This document shows positions 17,875-26,361 of a stretch of 64,000 nt of DNA, piece after piece (the first letter of the stretch is position 1; each line of letters starts with the position of its first letter). A program made the translations under genes and the position numbers. Source of the DNA: Allocoprococcus sp004560705 (GTDB lineage: Bacteria > Bacillota > Clostridia > Lachnospirales > Lachnospiraceae). Location of the stretch: positions 372,001-436,000 of the forward strand of contig NZ_JBQHTK010000001.1 of the NCBI RefSeq assembly GCF_052065755.1. Direction: 5' to 3'. Below the pieces are notes generated by a model. That model made no database searches and was not told where the DNA came from. It saw nothing but the letters and a program-made list of their open reading frames with translations.

Positions 17875-18417
17875 TTATTTTTTACCAGTCTTACCAACTT
17901 TACGTCTAATAACTTCATCAGCATATTTGATACCTTTACCTTTGTAAGGTTCCGGTCTTCTCTTATCTCTGATTTCAGCTGCATACTGGCCAACTTTTTC
18001 TTTGCTAATTCCCTTAACGATGATTTTGTTCTGTCCTTCAAGAACCGTTTCAATTCCTTCTGGATCTTCCATCTCAACCGGGTGAGAGTATCCCAAACTC
18101 AATGTTAATTTATTTCCAGATTTTGCTGCTCTGTAACCAACACCGTTGATCTCAAGAACTTTCTGATAACCTTCTGTTACACCAATCACCATGTTATTAA
18201 TAAGAGTTCTTGTAAGACCATGTAAAGATTTCATCTTCTTTAAGTCATTCGGTCTTGTTACTACAACTTCGTCGCCTTCTTTTTTGATTTCCATTTCAAC
18301 CGGAAGTTCTCTAACGAGAGTTCCTTTTGGACCTGTAACGGTCACTACATTATTCTCTGCGATTTCAACAGTTACACCTGCCGGGATCGCTACCGGATGT
18401 CTTCCAATACGTGACAT
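17875..18417 (-). CDS. rplF: Ribosomal protein L6
   Basis: The 180-residue protein contains two L6 domains and the conserved C-terminal RRPEPYKGKGIKYADEVIRR. L6 lies near the GTPase centre and the sarcin-ricin loop. The N-terminus SRIGRHPVAIPAGV is typical. Confidence 0.97.
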   Translation of the reverse strand: MSRIGRHPVAIPAGVTVEIAENNVVTVTGPKGTLVRELPVEMEIKKEGDEVVVTRPNDLKKMKSLHGLTRTLINNMVIGVTEGYQKVLEINGVGYRAAKSGNKLTLSLGYSHPVEMEDPEGIETVLEGQNKIIVKGISKEKVGQYAAEIRDKRRPEPYKGKGIKYADEVIRRKVGKTGKK

Positions 18418-18489
18418 GCCTTTTACCTCCTACACTTACATTCTCGGAACGAGTGCTGTGCTCATTCTGTTTTCAGTTGCTACTTTATA

Positions 18490-18891
18490 TTACCAGATAA
18501 AGCAAAGAACTTCTCCGCCTACGCCAAGTTTTCTTGCTTCTTTATCAGTAATGACTCCCTGATTTGTAGAAATAATAGCTGTTCCAAGTCCTCCGAGTAC
18601 CTTCGGGAGTTCGTCTTTACCAGCGTAAACGCGAAGACCCGGTTTAGAGATTTTCTTCAGACCAGAAATAACTTTCTCATTTTTATCTGCACCGTATTTT
18701 AAGGTGATGCGGATTGTGTTGAAGCTGCCTTCTTCTACGATATCGTATTTTGCAATATATCCCTCATTCAGAAGAATATCTGCAATAGCGATTTTCATTT
18801 TAGATGCCGGAACATCAACTGTATCATGTTTTGCAGTATTTGCATTACGGATTCTTGTAAGCATATCTGCAATTGGATCACTCATAGTCAT
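18490..18891 (-). CDS. rpsH: Ribosomal protein S8
   Basis: The 133-residue protein shows MTMSDPIADMLTRIRNAN and the C-terminal GVITDKEARKLGVGGEVLCF. S8 is a primary 16S rRNA binder and is the spc-operon repressor in E. coli. It is preceded by rpsN. Confidence 0.97.
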   Translation of the reverse strand: MTMSDPIADMLTRIRNANTAKHDTVDVPASKMKIAIADILLNEGYIAKYDIVEEGSFNTIRITLKYGADKNEKVISGLKKISKPGLRVYAGKDELPKVLGGLGTAIISTNQGVITDKEARKLGVGGEVLCFIW

Positions 18892-18909
18892 CTGGATTGT
18901 CCTCCTTTT

Positions 18910-19095
18910 CTACCAACTTGCTTTCTTAACGCCCGGAATTTCACCCTTGTATGCCAGTTCACGGAAGCATACACGGCAGATTCCATATTTTCTTAAATAT
19001 GCATGTGGACGTCCGCAGATTCTGCAGCGATTGTATTCTCTTGTAGAGAATTTCTGTTTGCGCTGCTGTTTCAGTTTCATTGCTGTCTTTGCCAT
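18910..19095 (-). CDS. rpsN: Ribosomal protein S14, zinc-binding (type Z)
   Basis: The 61-residue protein carries two Cys-x2-Cys pairs (CRIC and CRVC) around GRPHAYLRKYG, which is the zinc form of S14. It lies between rplE and rpsH as in other Firmicutes. Confidence 0.97.
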   Translation of the reverse strand: MAKTAMKLKQQRKQKFSTREYNRCRICGRPHAYLRKYGICRVCFRELAYKGEIPGVKKASW

Positions 19096-19108
19096 GAAAA
19101 TTTCCTCC

Positions 19109-19648
19109 TTACTTTGTGAATGGCATGTTGAACTGTGTTAATAATTCACGAGCTTCTTCGTCAGTTCTTGCAGTTGTAACGAAGATAACATCCATACCTC
19201 TTACTTTATCCACTTTATCGTACTCGATTTCAGGGAAGATCAGCTGCTCTTTGATTCCAAGAGCGTAATTTCCTCTTCCGTCAAATGCGTTCGGGTTAAC
19301 TCCTCTAAAGTCACGAACTCGCGGCAGTGCAAGGTTAATCAGACGATCAACGAATTCATACATCTTCTCGCCTCTTAATGTAACCTTACATCCAATTGCC
19401 ATACCTTCACGGATTTTGAAGTTAGCAACAGATTTCTTAGCTCTTGTAAGAACCGCTTTCTGTCCGGTAATTTTTTCCATATCAGCTACTGCTGAGTCTA
19501 ATGCTTTTGCATTATCTTTTGCTTCGCCAACACCCATGTTGATTACAACTTTATCGAGTTTTGGCACTTCCATAATATTCTTATAACCAAATTTCTTGAT
19601 CATTGCATCAACGATCTCATTCTGGTACTGTTCTTTCAGTCTACTCAA
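19109..19648 (-). CDS. rplE: Ribosomal protein L5
   Basis: The 179-residue 5S rRNA-binding protein has KVVINMGVGEAKDNAKALDS, the GQKAVLTRAKKSVANFKIRE loop and RDFRGVNPNAFDGRGNYALG. Its length and order are standard. Confidence 0.97.
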   Translation of the reverse strand: MSRLKEQYQNEIVDAMIKKFGYKNIMEVPKLDKVVINMGVGEAKDNAKALDSAVADMEKITGQKAVLTRAKKSVANFKIREGMAIGCKVTLRGEKMYEFVDRLINLALPRVRDFRGVNPNAFDGRGNYALGIKEQLIFPEIEYDKVDKVRGMDVIFVTTARTDEEARELLTQFNMPFTK

Positions 19649-19671
19649 AGCTCTGGACCTCCTTCCTCGAA

Positions 19672-19983
19672 TTAATCAATCACTTCGCCTGTTGATTTAG
19701 CAAAACGAACTTTCTTGTCTCCTTCAAGTTTAAAACCAACTCTTGTGGCTTCTCCCTTGTGCACATACATTACGTTGGACGCATCGATCGGTCCTTCCTG
19801 ATGGATGATTCCACCTTCCGGATTGGAAGCGCTCGGTTTTGTATGTTTTGTTCTCATGTTAACATTTTCCACAAGGACAGTTCCGTCTTTTTTATTAACA
19901 GCGATTACTTTGCCTTCTTTGTCTTTGTCTTTTCCGGCGATTACTTTAACAGTATCACCTTTCTTGATCTTCATTGTTGACAT
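19672..19983 (-). CDS. rplX: Ribosomal protein L24
   Basis: The 103-residue KOW-domain protein (MKIKKGDTVKVIAGKDKDKE) includes the conserved NPEGGIIHQEGPIDASNVM segment. It is an assembly initiator of the large subunit. Confidence 0.97.
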   Translation of the reverse strand: MSTMKIKKGDTVKVIAGKDKDKEGKVIAVNKKDGTVLVENVNMRTKHTKPSASNPEGGIIHQEGPIDASNVMYVHKGEATRVGFKLEGDKKVRFAKSTGEVID

Positions 19984-19995
19984 ATTCGAACCTCC

Positions 19996-20364
19996 TTACA
20001 GTACTTCCGGAGCCAGGGAAACAATTTTCATAAACTGTTTCTCACGAAGTTCTCTGGCTACAGGTCCAAAAATACGAGTTCCTCTTGGGTTTTTGTCATC
20101 TTTTATAATTACTGCAGCATTCTCGTCGAATCTGATGTAAGAACCATCTTTACGACGTGTGCTGTTTACAGTACGAACTACAACAGCTTTTACTACATCA
20201 CCTTTTTTAACAACGCCGCCTGGTGTTGCATCTTTAACAGACGCAACGATCACATCGCCGATTGCTGCATATCTTCTTGTAGAACCGCCTAATACACGGA
20301 TACAGAGTAATTCTTTAGCACCTGTGTTGTCAGCTACTTTTAATCTGCTTTCTTGCTGTATCAT
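19996..20364 (-). CDS. rplN: Ribosomal protein L14
   Basis: The 122-residue protein starts MIQQESRLKVADNTGAKELL, nearly invariant in L14, and contains GTRIFGPVARELRE near the C-terminus. It bridges the subunits. Confidence 0.98.
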   Translation of the reverse strand: MIQQESRLKVADNTGAKELLCIRVLGGSTRRYAAIGDVIVASVKDATPGGVVKKGDVVKAVVVRTVNSTRRKDGSYIRFDENAAVIIKDDKNPRGTRIFGPVARELREKQFMKIVSLAPEVL

Positions 20365-20399
20365 GCAGGTAAACCTCCTTATACTTATTCAAAGCCAAA

Positions 20400-20654
20400 C
20401 TATTTAACTTCTTCTACGATTTCAACAAGTCTCCATCTCTTATCTTTCGATAACGGTCTTGTTTCCATAACTTTTACTCTATCGCCAATATTGCATTTAT
20501 TCTCTTCATCATGCGCTTTTAATTTATAAGTTCTTTTTACGATCTTATTGTAAAGCGGATGTTTTACATGGTCTTCTACTGCAACAACGATTGTCTTATC
20601 CATCTTGTTGCTTACAACCTTACCAACTCTCGTTTTTCTCAGGTTTCTTTCCAC
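20400..20654 (-). CDS. rpsQ: Ribosomal protein S17
   Basis: The 84-residue OB-fold protein has RKTRVGKVVSNKMDKTIVVA and GDRVKVMETRPLSKDKRWRL. It is a primary 16S rRNA binder and lies between rpmC and rplN. Confidence 0.97.
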   Translation of the reverse strand: MERNLRKTRVGKVVSNKMDKTIVVAVEDHVKHPLYNKIVKRTYKLKAHDEENKCNIGDRVKVMETRPLSKDKRWRLVEIVEEVK

Positions 20655-20692
20655 GGTTTTGCTCCTTTCTAGAACACTCTAAGCTACGCTGC

Positions 20693-20896
20693 TTATTCGT
20701 TGCCTTTTTCAGTAATCACTGTCTGAATTCTTGCGATGTTCTTTCTGACTTCTTTGATTCTGCTTGTATTATCTAACTGGTTTGTTGCGTTCTGGAATCT
20801 CAGGTTAAAGAGTTCCTTTTTAGCAGCTACTAATTCTTCGTTCAGCTCCGCAACTGATTTTGCTTTTAAATCTTCTACGAATGTCTTAATTTTCAC
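20693..20896 (-). CDS. rpmC: Ribosomal protein L29
   Basis: This is a 67-residue protein of two helices (AELNEELVAAKKELFNLRFQ). I place the start at the GTG at 20896 (MKIKTFVEDLKAKSV), which matches family N-termini and has GGCGG eight bases upstream. A GTG at 20905 would add three residues. The start lies inside the end of rplP, so the two genes overlap by 11 bases. Confidence 0.93.
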   Translation of the reverse strand: MKIKTFVEDLKAKSVAELNEELVAAKKELFNLRFQNATNQLDNTSRIKEVRKNIARIQTVITEKGNE

Positions 20897-21323
20897 TGTT
20901 ATCACCGCCTTCTAAATCTGCACGAGAAACGACTTTACATTTGCATGGTAACTTGTGCATAGCCAGACGAAGTGCTTCTCTTGCAACTTCTTCAGGTACT
21001 CCTGACAGCTCAAACATAACACGTCCTGGCTTAACAACTGCTACCCAGTATTCAAGAGTTCCTTTACCAGAACCCATACGAGTTTCAGCCGGTTTTGTTG
21101 TTACTGGTTTATCCGGGAAAATCTTAATCCAAACTTTACCACCACGCTTGATGTAACGTGTCATAGCAATACGGGCAGCTTCGATCTGATTGGATTTGAT
21201 CCAACATGGTTCCATTGCCACAAGACCATATTCACCGTTCGTGATCTTGTTTCCTCTTAATGCTTTACCCTTCATGGAGCCACGGAACTGTTTTCTACGT
21301 TTTACTCTTTTTGGCATTAACAT
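20886..21323 (-). CDS. rplP: Ribosomal protein L16
   Basis: The 145-residue protein starts MLMPKRVKRRKQFRGSMKGK and includes WIKIFPDKPVTTKPAETRMG. It lies near the A site of the large subunit. Its ATG shares one base with the rpsC stop, and its 3' end overlaps rpmC. Confidence 0.97.
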   Translation of the reverse strand: MLMPKRVKRRKQFRGSMKGKALRGNKITNGEYGLVAMEPCWIKSNQIEAARIAMTRYIKRGGKVWIKIFPDKPVTTKPAETRMGSGKGTLEYWVAVVKPGRVMFELSGVPEEVAREALRLAMHKLPCKCKVVSRADLEGGDNSEN

Positions 21324-21979
21324 TATTTATCGCTCCCTTCCTTACTAGCCTTTGTTGGAAGTACTTCGCCTTTGTATACCCATACCTTAACACCAACTTT
21401 TCCATAAGTTGTGTCTGCTTCAGCGAAGCCATAGTCAATGTCTGCTCTTAATGTCTGAAGCGGAATCGTTCCTTCACTGTAGAACTCTGTACGAGCCATA
21501 TCAGCTCCGCCAAGACGTCCTGATACAGAAGTCTTAACACCAAGCGCTCCTGCTTTCATAGTTCTGGACATGCAGGACTTCATTGCACGACGGAATGAAA
21601 TACGGTTTTCCAGCTGCTGTGCAATATTCTCAGCTACTAACTGTGCGTCCTTATCCGGTCTCTTCACTTCTTTGATATCAACGATAACTTTTTTATCCGT
21701 CATTTTCTGAAGTTCAGCTTTTACTTTTTCAATCTCTGAACCGCCTTTACCGATTACGACACCCGGTTTAGCAGTATAAATAATAATCTTCACACGGTCA
21801 GATGCTCTTTCGATTTCAATCTTAGAAACACCGGCACTATATAATTTCTTTTTAAGAAATACTCTGATTTTATGGTCTTCTACCAGGTAATCAGCGAAAT
21901 CTTTCTCTGCATACCATTTTGAGTCCCAGTCTTTGATAACACCGACTCTCAAGCCATGAGGATTAACTTTCTGTCCCAT
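21323..21979 (-). CDS. rpsC: Ribosomal protein S3
   Basis: The 218-residue protein has an N-terminal MGQKVNPHGLRVGVIKDWDS, a KH domain with GKGGSEIEKVKAELQKM, and a C-terminal GKVGVKVWVYKGEVLP. It lines the mRNA entry channel. Confidence 0.98.
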   Translation of the reverse strand: MGQKVNPHGLRVGVIKDWDSKWYAEKDFADYLVEDHKIRVFLKKKLYSAGVSKIEIERASDRVKIIIYTAKPGVVIGKGGSEIEKVKAELQKMTDKKVIVDIKEVKRPDKDAQLVAENIAQQLENRISFRRAMKSCMSRTMKAGALGVKTSVSGRLGGADMARTEFYSEGTIPLQTLRADIDYGFAEADTTYGKVGVKVWVYKGEVLPTKASKEGSDK

Positions 21980-21990
21980 GATTGTCCTCC

Positions 21991-22377
21991 TTATCTTTCA
22001 TTCAGCACAAGTGTAATATGACTCATTCTCTTTTCGATTCTGTAAGCTCTACCCTGTGCTCTCGGTCTGATTCTCTTCATTGTTGGTCCTTTATTTGCGT
22101 AACATTCCTCGATATAAAGGTTTTCAACATTCATACCATTGTTGTTTTCAGCATTAGCAATTGCTGACTCTAATAATTTCTTTATAATGCTTGAAGCGTA
22201 TCTTGGGTTATATGTCAAAATACCAAGCGCTGTCTGTACATCCTTACCTCTGATGGCATCTAATACGAAGCATGCTTTCTGAACAGAGACTCTAGCGTAA
22301 GATAACTTAGCTGATGGTCTGGTGTCTTTATTTGCATTTCTTTCTCTCTTAATTTGACTTCTATGTCCTTTTGCCAT
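21991..22377 (-). CDS. rplV: Ribosomal protein L22
   Basis: The 128-residue protein has the exit-tunnel hairpin ending PTMKRIRPRAQGRAYRIEKR and the SARVSVQKA-type core. Its order between rpsS and rpsC is standard. Confidence 0.97.
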   Translation of the reverse strand: MAKGHRSQIKRERNANKDTRPSAKLSYARVSVQKACFVLDAIRGKDVQTALGILTYNPRYASSIIKKLLESAIANAENNNGMNVENLYIEECYANKGPTMKRIRPRAQGRAYRIEKRMSHITLVLNER

Positions 22378-22408
22378 GGGATGAAACCTCCTTTCAATAC
22401 GTTAAATA

Positions 22409-22690
22409 TTATCTAACTTTGGATTTCTTTTCGTCTTTTCCATGTCCTCTGTAGGTTCTGGTTGCAACGAACTCTCCGAGTTTGTGTCCAACCATATCCT
22501 CTGTTACATATACCGGAACGTGTTTTCTTCCGTCATGAACTGCAATTGTATGTCCAACCATAATCGGGAAGATTGTAGAACGGCGAGACCATGTTTTAAT
22601 AACACCCTTGTCTCCTGATGCGTTCATTGCTTCCACTTTTTTCAGCAGACTTGCATCTGCAAATGGTCCTTTTTTAAGTGAACGAGCCAT
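22409..22690 (-). CDS. rpsS: Ribosomal protein S19
   Basis: The 93-residue protein has MARSLKKGPFADASLLKKVE and the GHKLGEFVATRTYRGHGK signature. It sits in the head of the small subunit with S13. Confidence 0.98.
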   Translation of the reverse strand: MARSLKKGPFADASLLKKVEAMNASGDKGVIKTWSRRSTIFPIMVGHTIAVHDGRKHVPVYVTEDMVGHKLGEFVATRTYRGHGKDEKKSKVR

Positions 22691-22715
22691 AGGTTATAAC
22701 CTCCTTCAAAATTAA

Positions 22716-23558
22716 CTATTTGATTCCTCTACCGTCTTTTCTTCTGATGATCAGCTTATTAGACTGTTTGTTTTTCTTACGAGTCTTAAGGCCAAGTGCC
22801 GGTTTACCCCAAGGTGTGCACGGACCCGGACGACCAATTCCAGTCTTACCTTCACCACCACCATGTGGATGGTCATTCGGGTTCATTACAGAACCACGAA
22901 CTGTAGGTCTGATACCCATATGACGTTTACGTCCTGCTTTACCAATATTTACCAGGTTGTGATCACCATTACCAACTACACCAACTGATGCGCGGCATTC
23001 GATCGGAACCATTCTCATTTCGCCTGAAGGAAGACGAAGTGTTGCATATTTACCTTCTTTAGCCATTAACTGAGCACTGTTTCCTGCAGAACGAACCATC
23101 TGTCCGCCTTTTCCAGGATGAAGCTCAATGTTGTGGATCTGTGTACCAACCGGGATGCAGCTGAGCGGCAGGCAGTTTCCTACATGTACTTCCGCTTCCG
23201 GTCCGTTCATAACTTTCATTCCATCCTTAAGTCCTTCCGGCGCAAGGATGTATGCTTTCTCGCCGTCTGCATAACAGATCAATGCGATGTTAGCTGTTCT
23301 GTTCGGATCGTATTCAATTCCGATTACAGTAGCCGGGATTCCGTCTTTTTTACGTTTAAAATCCACAATTCTATATTTTCTCTTAACTCCGCCTCCGCGG
23401 TGTCTTACAGTAATTTTACCCTGATTGTTACGTCCGGCTGTCTTATTCAAAGATACAACTAAGGATTTTTCCGGAGTTGTCTTTGTGATTTCTGAGAAAT
23501 CAGAACCGGTCATATGTCTTCTGGATGGTGTATATGGGCGGTATGTTTTAATTCCCAT
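22716..23558 (-). CDS. rplB: Ribosomal protein L2
   Basis: The 280-residue protein includes the conserved VRGSVMNPNDHPHGGGEGKT around the peptidyl-transferase-associated histidine. Length is normal. Confidence 0.98.
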   Translation of the reverse strand: MGIKTYRPYTPSRRHMTGSDFSEITKTTPEKSLVVSLNKTAGRNNQGKITVRHRGGGVKRKYRIVDFKRKKDGIPATVIGIEYDPNRTANIALICYADGEKAYILAPEGLKDGMKVMNGPEAEVHVGNCLPLSCIPVGTQIHNIELHPGKGGQMVRSAGNSAQLMAKEGKYATLRLPSGEMRMVPIECRASVGVVGNGDHNLVNIGKAGRKRHMGIRPTVRGSVMNPNDHPHGGGEGKTGIGRPGPCTPWGKPALGLKTRKKNKQSNKLIIRRKDGRGIK

Positions 23559-23626
23559 TACTCTATCTCCTTTCGTTACTTCTAATTATTAGTGTCACGG
23601 AATTGCACCGTTTAATCAGTTTGTTC

Positions 23627-23926
23627 TTACAGTCCCTGGAAGATTTCAATCTCTGCTGAGTCTTCTGTTAACTGAACAATCGCTTTCTTTGTTTTCGCTG
23701 TCTTTCCAAATGTCATGCCACGACGTTTTGTCTTGCCATCAAGATTCATTGTATTCACTCCGGCAACTTTTGTTCCCGGGAACATTTTTTCAACAGCTTC
23801 TTTCACCTGATTCTTTGTAGCTTCTGTGTGAACTAAGAACGTGTATTTCTTATCAGCCATAAGCTCCATTGTTTTTTCTGTAATTACCGGTTTAAGGATT
23901 ACATCATAATACTGAACGTTTGCCAT
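23627..23926 (-). CDS. rplW: Ribosomal protein L23
   Basis: The 99-residue protein (ILKPVITEKTMELMADKKYT) docks trigger factor and SRP at the tunnel exit. Its start shares one base with the rplD stop. Confidence 0.97.
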   Translation of the reverse strand: MANVQYYDVILKPVITEKTMELMADKKYTFLVHTEATKNQVKEAVEKMFPGTKVAGVNTMNLDGKTKRRGMTFGKTAKTKKAIVQLTEDSAEIEIFQGL

Positions 23927-24546
23927 TATGCGTACACCTCCTCAATCGCTTCAACAGCAGCTTTCGTAGCGATCACTGTGTTGTATTTCAGGATATCATA
24001 CACATTGATTGTATTTGTTTTGGCTGTCTTAACATCAGCAATGTTTCTTGCAGAAAGTTCTGCATTCACATTTCCATCTTCCAATACAACTAATGCTTTA
24101 GATACTGACAGGTTGTTTAATACTGCCTGGAATTTCTTTGTCTTGATTTCATCAAAATTCATCTCATCAACTACGATGAATTTGTTTTCTTCTACTCTGG
24201 AAGTAAGTGCAGACTTAAGAGCTGCTCTCTTTTCTTTCTTGTTCATCTTGAAAGAATAGTCTCTCGGAACCGGTGCGAATACTACGCCGCCGCCTGTCCA
24301 CTGCGGAGCTCTTGTAGATCCCTGTCTCGCATGACCGGTACCTTTCTGTCTCCACGGTTTTCTTCCACCACCGGAAACTTCAGAACGAGTTTTCGCTTTC
24401 TGCGTTCCCTGGCGATTATTTGCAAGCTGGTTAACAACTGCCATGTGTACAAGATGTTCGTTAACTTCTACACCGAAAATAGCGTCGTTCAGTTCGATTG
24501 TACCAACTTCTTTGCCTTCGATATTGTAAACAGATACGTTTGCCAT
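23926..24546 (-). CDS. rplD: Ribosomal protein L4
   Basis: The 206-residue protein has the tunnel loop GGGRKPWRQKGTGHARQGST followed by RAPQWTGGGVVF. L4 is also the S10-operon repressor in several bacteria. A structured leader upstream of rpsJ would be its target if that holds here. Confidence 0.97.
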   Translation of the reverse strand: MANVSVYNIEGKEVGTIELNDAIFGVEVNEHLVHMAVVNQLANNRQGTQKAKTRSEVSGGGRKPWRQKGTGHARQGSTRAPQWTGGGVVFAPVPRDYSFKMNKKEKRAALKSALTSRVEENKFIVVDEMNFDEIKTKKFQAVLNNLSVSKALVVLEDGNVNAELSARNIADVKTAKTNTINVYDILKYNTVIATKAAVEAIEEVYA

Positions 24547-24576
24547 CTGTGTGTTCCTCCTTTCCTAGTGCAAATC

Positions 24577-25257
24577 TTAGATAGATTTTACAGATTCCTT
24601 AATAGTTACTAAAGATTTCTTTGGTCCCGGTACGGCACCTTTTACTAAGAGCAGGTTGTTTTCAGCATCTGCTCTTACAACTTCAAGGTTCTGAACTGTA
24701 ATTCTCTTTGCTCCCATGTGTCCCGGCATTCCTTTTCCTTTGAATACCTTGCTCGGGTCAGAACAAGCACCGTTTGAACCTGCATGACGATGGAATTTAG
24801 AGCCATGCGCCATAGGTCCTCTGTGCTGATTGTGTCTCTTGATTGCACCCTGGAATCCTTTACCCTTTGAAATTGCTGTTGCGTCAACTTTGTCGCCAGC
24901 CTCAAAGATGTCAGCTTTAATTTCCTGAGCCAGCTGATATTCATCAGCGTTCTCGAATTTGAATTCTCTTACGAATCTTTTTCCTGTTACGCCAGCTTTG
25001 TCAAAATGTCCTTTTTCAGCTTTTGTAACACCGTGTCTATGCACGATTTCTTTCTTTCCGTTCTTGTCCACGTTAACGATCTTTTCTTTCTTGTCAACGA
25101 ATCCAACCTGAACAGCACTGTAACCGTCATTCTCAACAGTCTTGATCTGTGTCACAACACAAGGACCTGCCTGAAGAACAGTTACCGGAGTCAATACTCC
25201 ATCTTCGTTGAAGATTTGAGTCATTCCGACTTTTGTAGCTAAGATAGCTTTCTTCAT
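24577..25257 (-). CDS. rplC: Ribosomal protein L3
   Basis: I start the gene at the ATG at 25257 (MKKAILATKVGMTQIFNEDG), which matches the family and has an AGGAGGTAAT site. The open frame upstream to 25305 has no family match. The 226-residue protein includes the GHMGAKRITVQNLEVV C-terminal motif and the loop that nears the peptidyl-transferase centre. Confidence 0.97.
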   Translation of the reverse strand: MKKAILATKVGMTQIFNEDGVLTPVTVLQAGPCVVTQIKTVENDGYSAVQVGFVDKKEKIVNVDKNGKKEIVHRHGVTKAEKGHFDKAGVTGKRFVREFKFENADEYQLAQEIKADIFEAGDKVDATAISKGKGFQGAIKRHNQHRGPMAHGSKFHRHAGSNGACSDPSKVFKGKGMPGHMGAKRITVQNLEVVRADAENNLLLVKGAVPGPKKSLVTIKESVKSI

Positions 25258-25331
25258 TATAATTACCTCCTGTGATTTACAGCGGAACATCGGATTGATG
25301 TTCATCCTAAATTTTAGGAATTACTGTGTTC

Positions 25332-25649
25332 TTATTTTGTTTTCATTTTGATATCAATATATACACCAGCCGGCATTTCCAATCTGGAAAGAGCATCAAC
25401 CGTCTTCTGTGTCGGTGCAATGATATCAATCAGTCTCTTATGAGTTCTCTGTTCGAACTGTTCTCTGGAGTCTTTGTATTTGTGAACCGCTCTTAAGATT
25501 GTTACAACTTCCTTCTTTGTCGGAAGCGGTACCGGTCCGCTAACCTGTGCTCCATTCTTCTTTACAGTTTCGATGATTTTCTTGGCAGATGCATCAACCA
25601 GCTGATGGTCATATGCCTTCAATGTGATTCTCATTACTTGACTTGCCAT
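25332..25649 (-). CDS. rpsJ: Ribosomal protein S10
   Basis: The start at 25649 (MASQVMRITLKAYDHQLVDA) follows AAGGAGGCGAC and gives 105 residues, the usual length. S10 sits in the small-subunit head and also joins NusB in transcription antitermination. It is the first gene of the superoperon. Confidence 0.97.
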   Translation of the reverse strand: MASQVMRITLKAYDHQLVDASAKKIIETVKKNGAQVSGPVPLPTKKEVVTILRAVHKYKDSREQFEQRTHKRLIDIIAPTQKTVDALSRLEMPAGVYIDIKMKTK

Positions 25650-25873
25650 AAAAAAAGTCGCCTCCTTTTCGTACTTAAACCTCAGTACGACAAGCGGTGA
25701 CTGTACACTTCCCCGTGTGTGTCGTGAGAAACTCACACGTTGTTACCGCATCTCAGCGGCTGTTATGATTCAGTACAGTGACTTGTCGCCAGTTTCCTAA
25801 CTTGACATTCGCTCCACGGAAAACCTGCCATATCAGGCAGCAACCTCACGCTTCACAGCTATCATGTCACAGC
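25650..25873 (-). ncRNA. Structured 5' leader of the S10 operon
   Basis: From the predicted transcription start to the rpsJ ATG there are about 220 untranslated bases with long-range pairing. CGACAAG plus CTGTAC (25688-25706) pair with GTACAG plus CTTGTCG (25773-25788), enclosing a GTGAG/CTCAC hairpin (25724-25736). Another CTGCC/GGCAG hairpin lies near 25826. This fits an autoregulatory ribosomal-protein leader, with L4 as the known regulator type in other bacteria. Family assignment is inference; the pairing is seen. Confidence 0.55.
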
Positions 25874-25879
25874 TTTTTC

Positions 25880-25908
25880 AGTATACAAGATATCTTTCTT
25901 ATTTGCAA
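25880..25908 (-). promoter_or_regulatory. Sigma-A promoter of the S10 superoperon
   Basis: On the minus strand TTGCAA (25903-25908) and TATACT (25880-25885) are separated by exactly 17 bases and lie upstream of the structured rpsJ leader. No other equally good promoter is seen between here and rpsJ. Confidence 0.75.
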
Positions 25909-25996
25909 GGCTTTTCCGAAAAATATTGTATTTTTTTAGGTACAATCCCACCAACCGTATGCATTTATAAAAATACATTTTTTTGCATTTCGCTTA

Positions 25997-26025
25997 TTGA
26001 CACCATCACAATAAAGTGTTATAGT
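25997..26025 (+). promoter_or_regulatory. Strong plus-strand promoter of a short orphan transcript
   Basis: A consensus TTGACA (25997-26002) is separated by 17 bases from TATAGT (26020-26025). It faces away from the S10 operon and no plus-strand gene follows. A terminator begins only about 25 bases after the expected start of transcription. Confidence 0.7.
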
Positions 26026-26031
26026 GTAACC

Positions 26032-26093
26032 AACTTAATCGAAAGCAATAAACCAAGGACGGTTTCCAAGAAAGTTGGATATCGTCTTTTTTT
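26032..26093 (+). ncRNA. Candidate small RNA ending at an intrinsic terminator
   Basis: Transcription from the promoter just upstream should give an RNA of about 60 bases. It ends in a 12-bp stem with one mismatch (26058-26086; core TCCAA-GAAAG-TTGGA inside GACG/CGTC) followed by seven Ts. The 5' end carries AACTT that can pair with AAGTT inside the terminator (26072-26076), so an alternative fold exists. No known family is recognised. It may be a small RNA or an attenuator remnant. Confidence 0.5.
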
Positions 26094-26288
26094 ATTTTTT
26101 CAATTAGGTATAAACCGATTGGTTGCTGTTGCAGTTATATCATTGCCGATTGTTTCCCCCAAGAATAATGCTGCGATGGTAAAACTCAATTTATATATAC
26201 TTCCTCTTTCGAGGAGCATTCCCCAGCTTTGTATATAGACGAGACTGCAAGGCAACGAGGAAAAACCTCTCAATGACATACCAAAAAG

Positions 26289-26320
26289 AAAAGGCACGAC
26301 TACAGTCGTGCCTTTTCTCT
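26289..26320. terminator. Bidirectional terminator after the arabinofuranosidase gene
   Basis: Twelve-base arms (26289-26300 and 26305-26316, core GGCACGAC/GTCGTGCC) flank a TACA loop, with T-rich runs on both strands. On the minus strand it ends the arabinofuranosidase transcript. Confidence 0.8.
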
Positions 26321-26361
26321 TTTAATCAGGCCTTTCTTAATGGTATGTAATTTACATTTTT

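Noticed and set aside
26100..26297. 65-codon minus-strand frame ending GNDITATATNRFIPN
   Set aside because: No ribosome site or recognised family; it abuts the orphan RNA terminator. A small toxin-like gene was considered but it lacks the usual single hydrophobic helix and charged tail.
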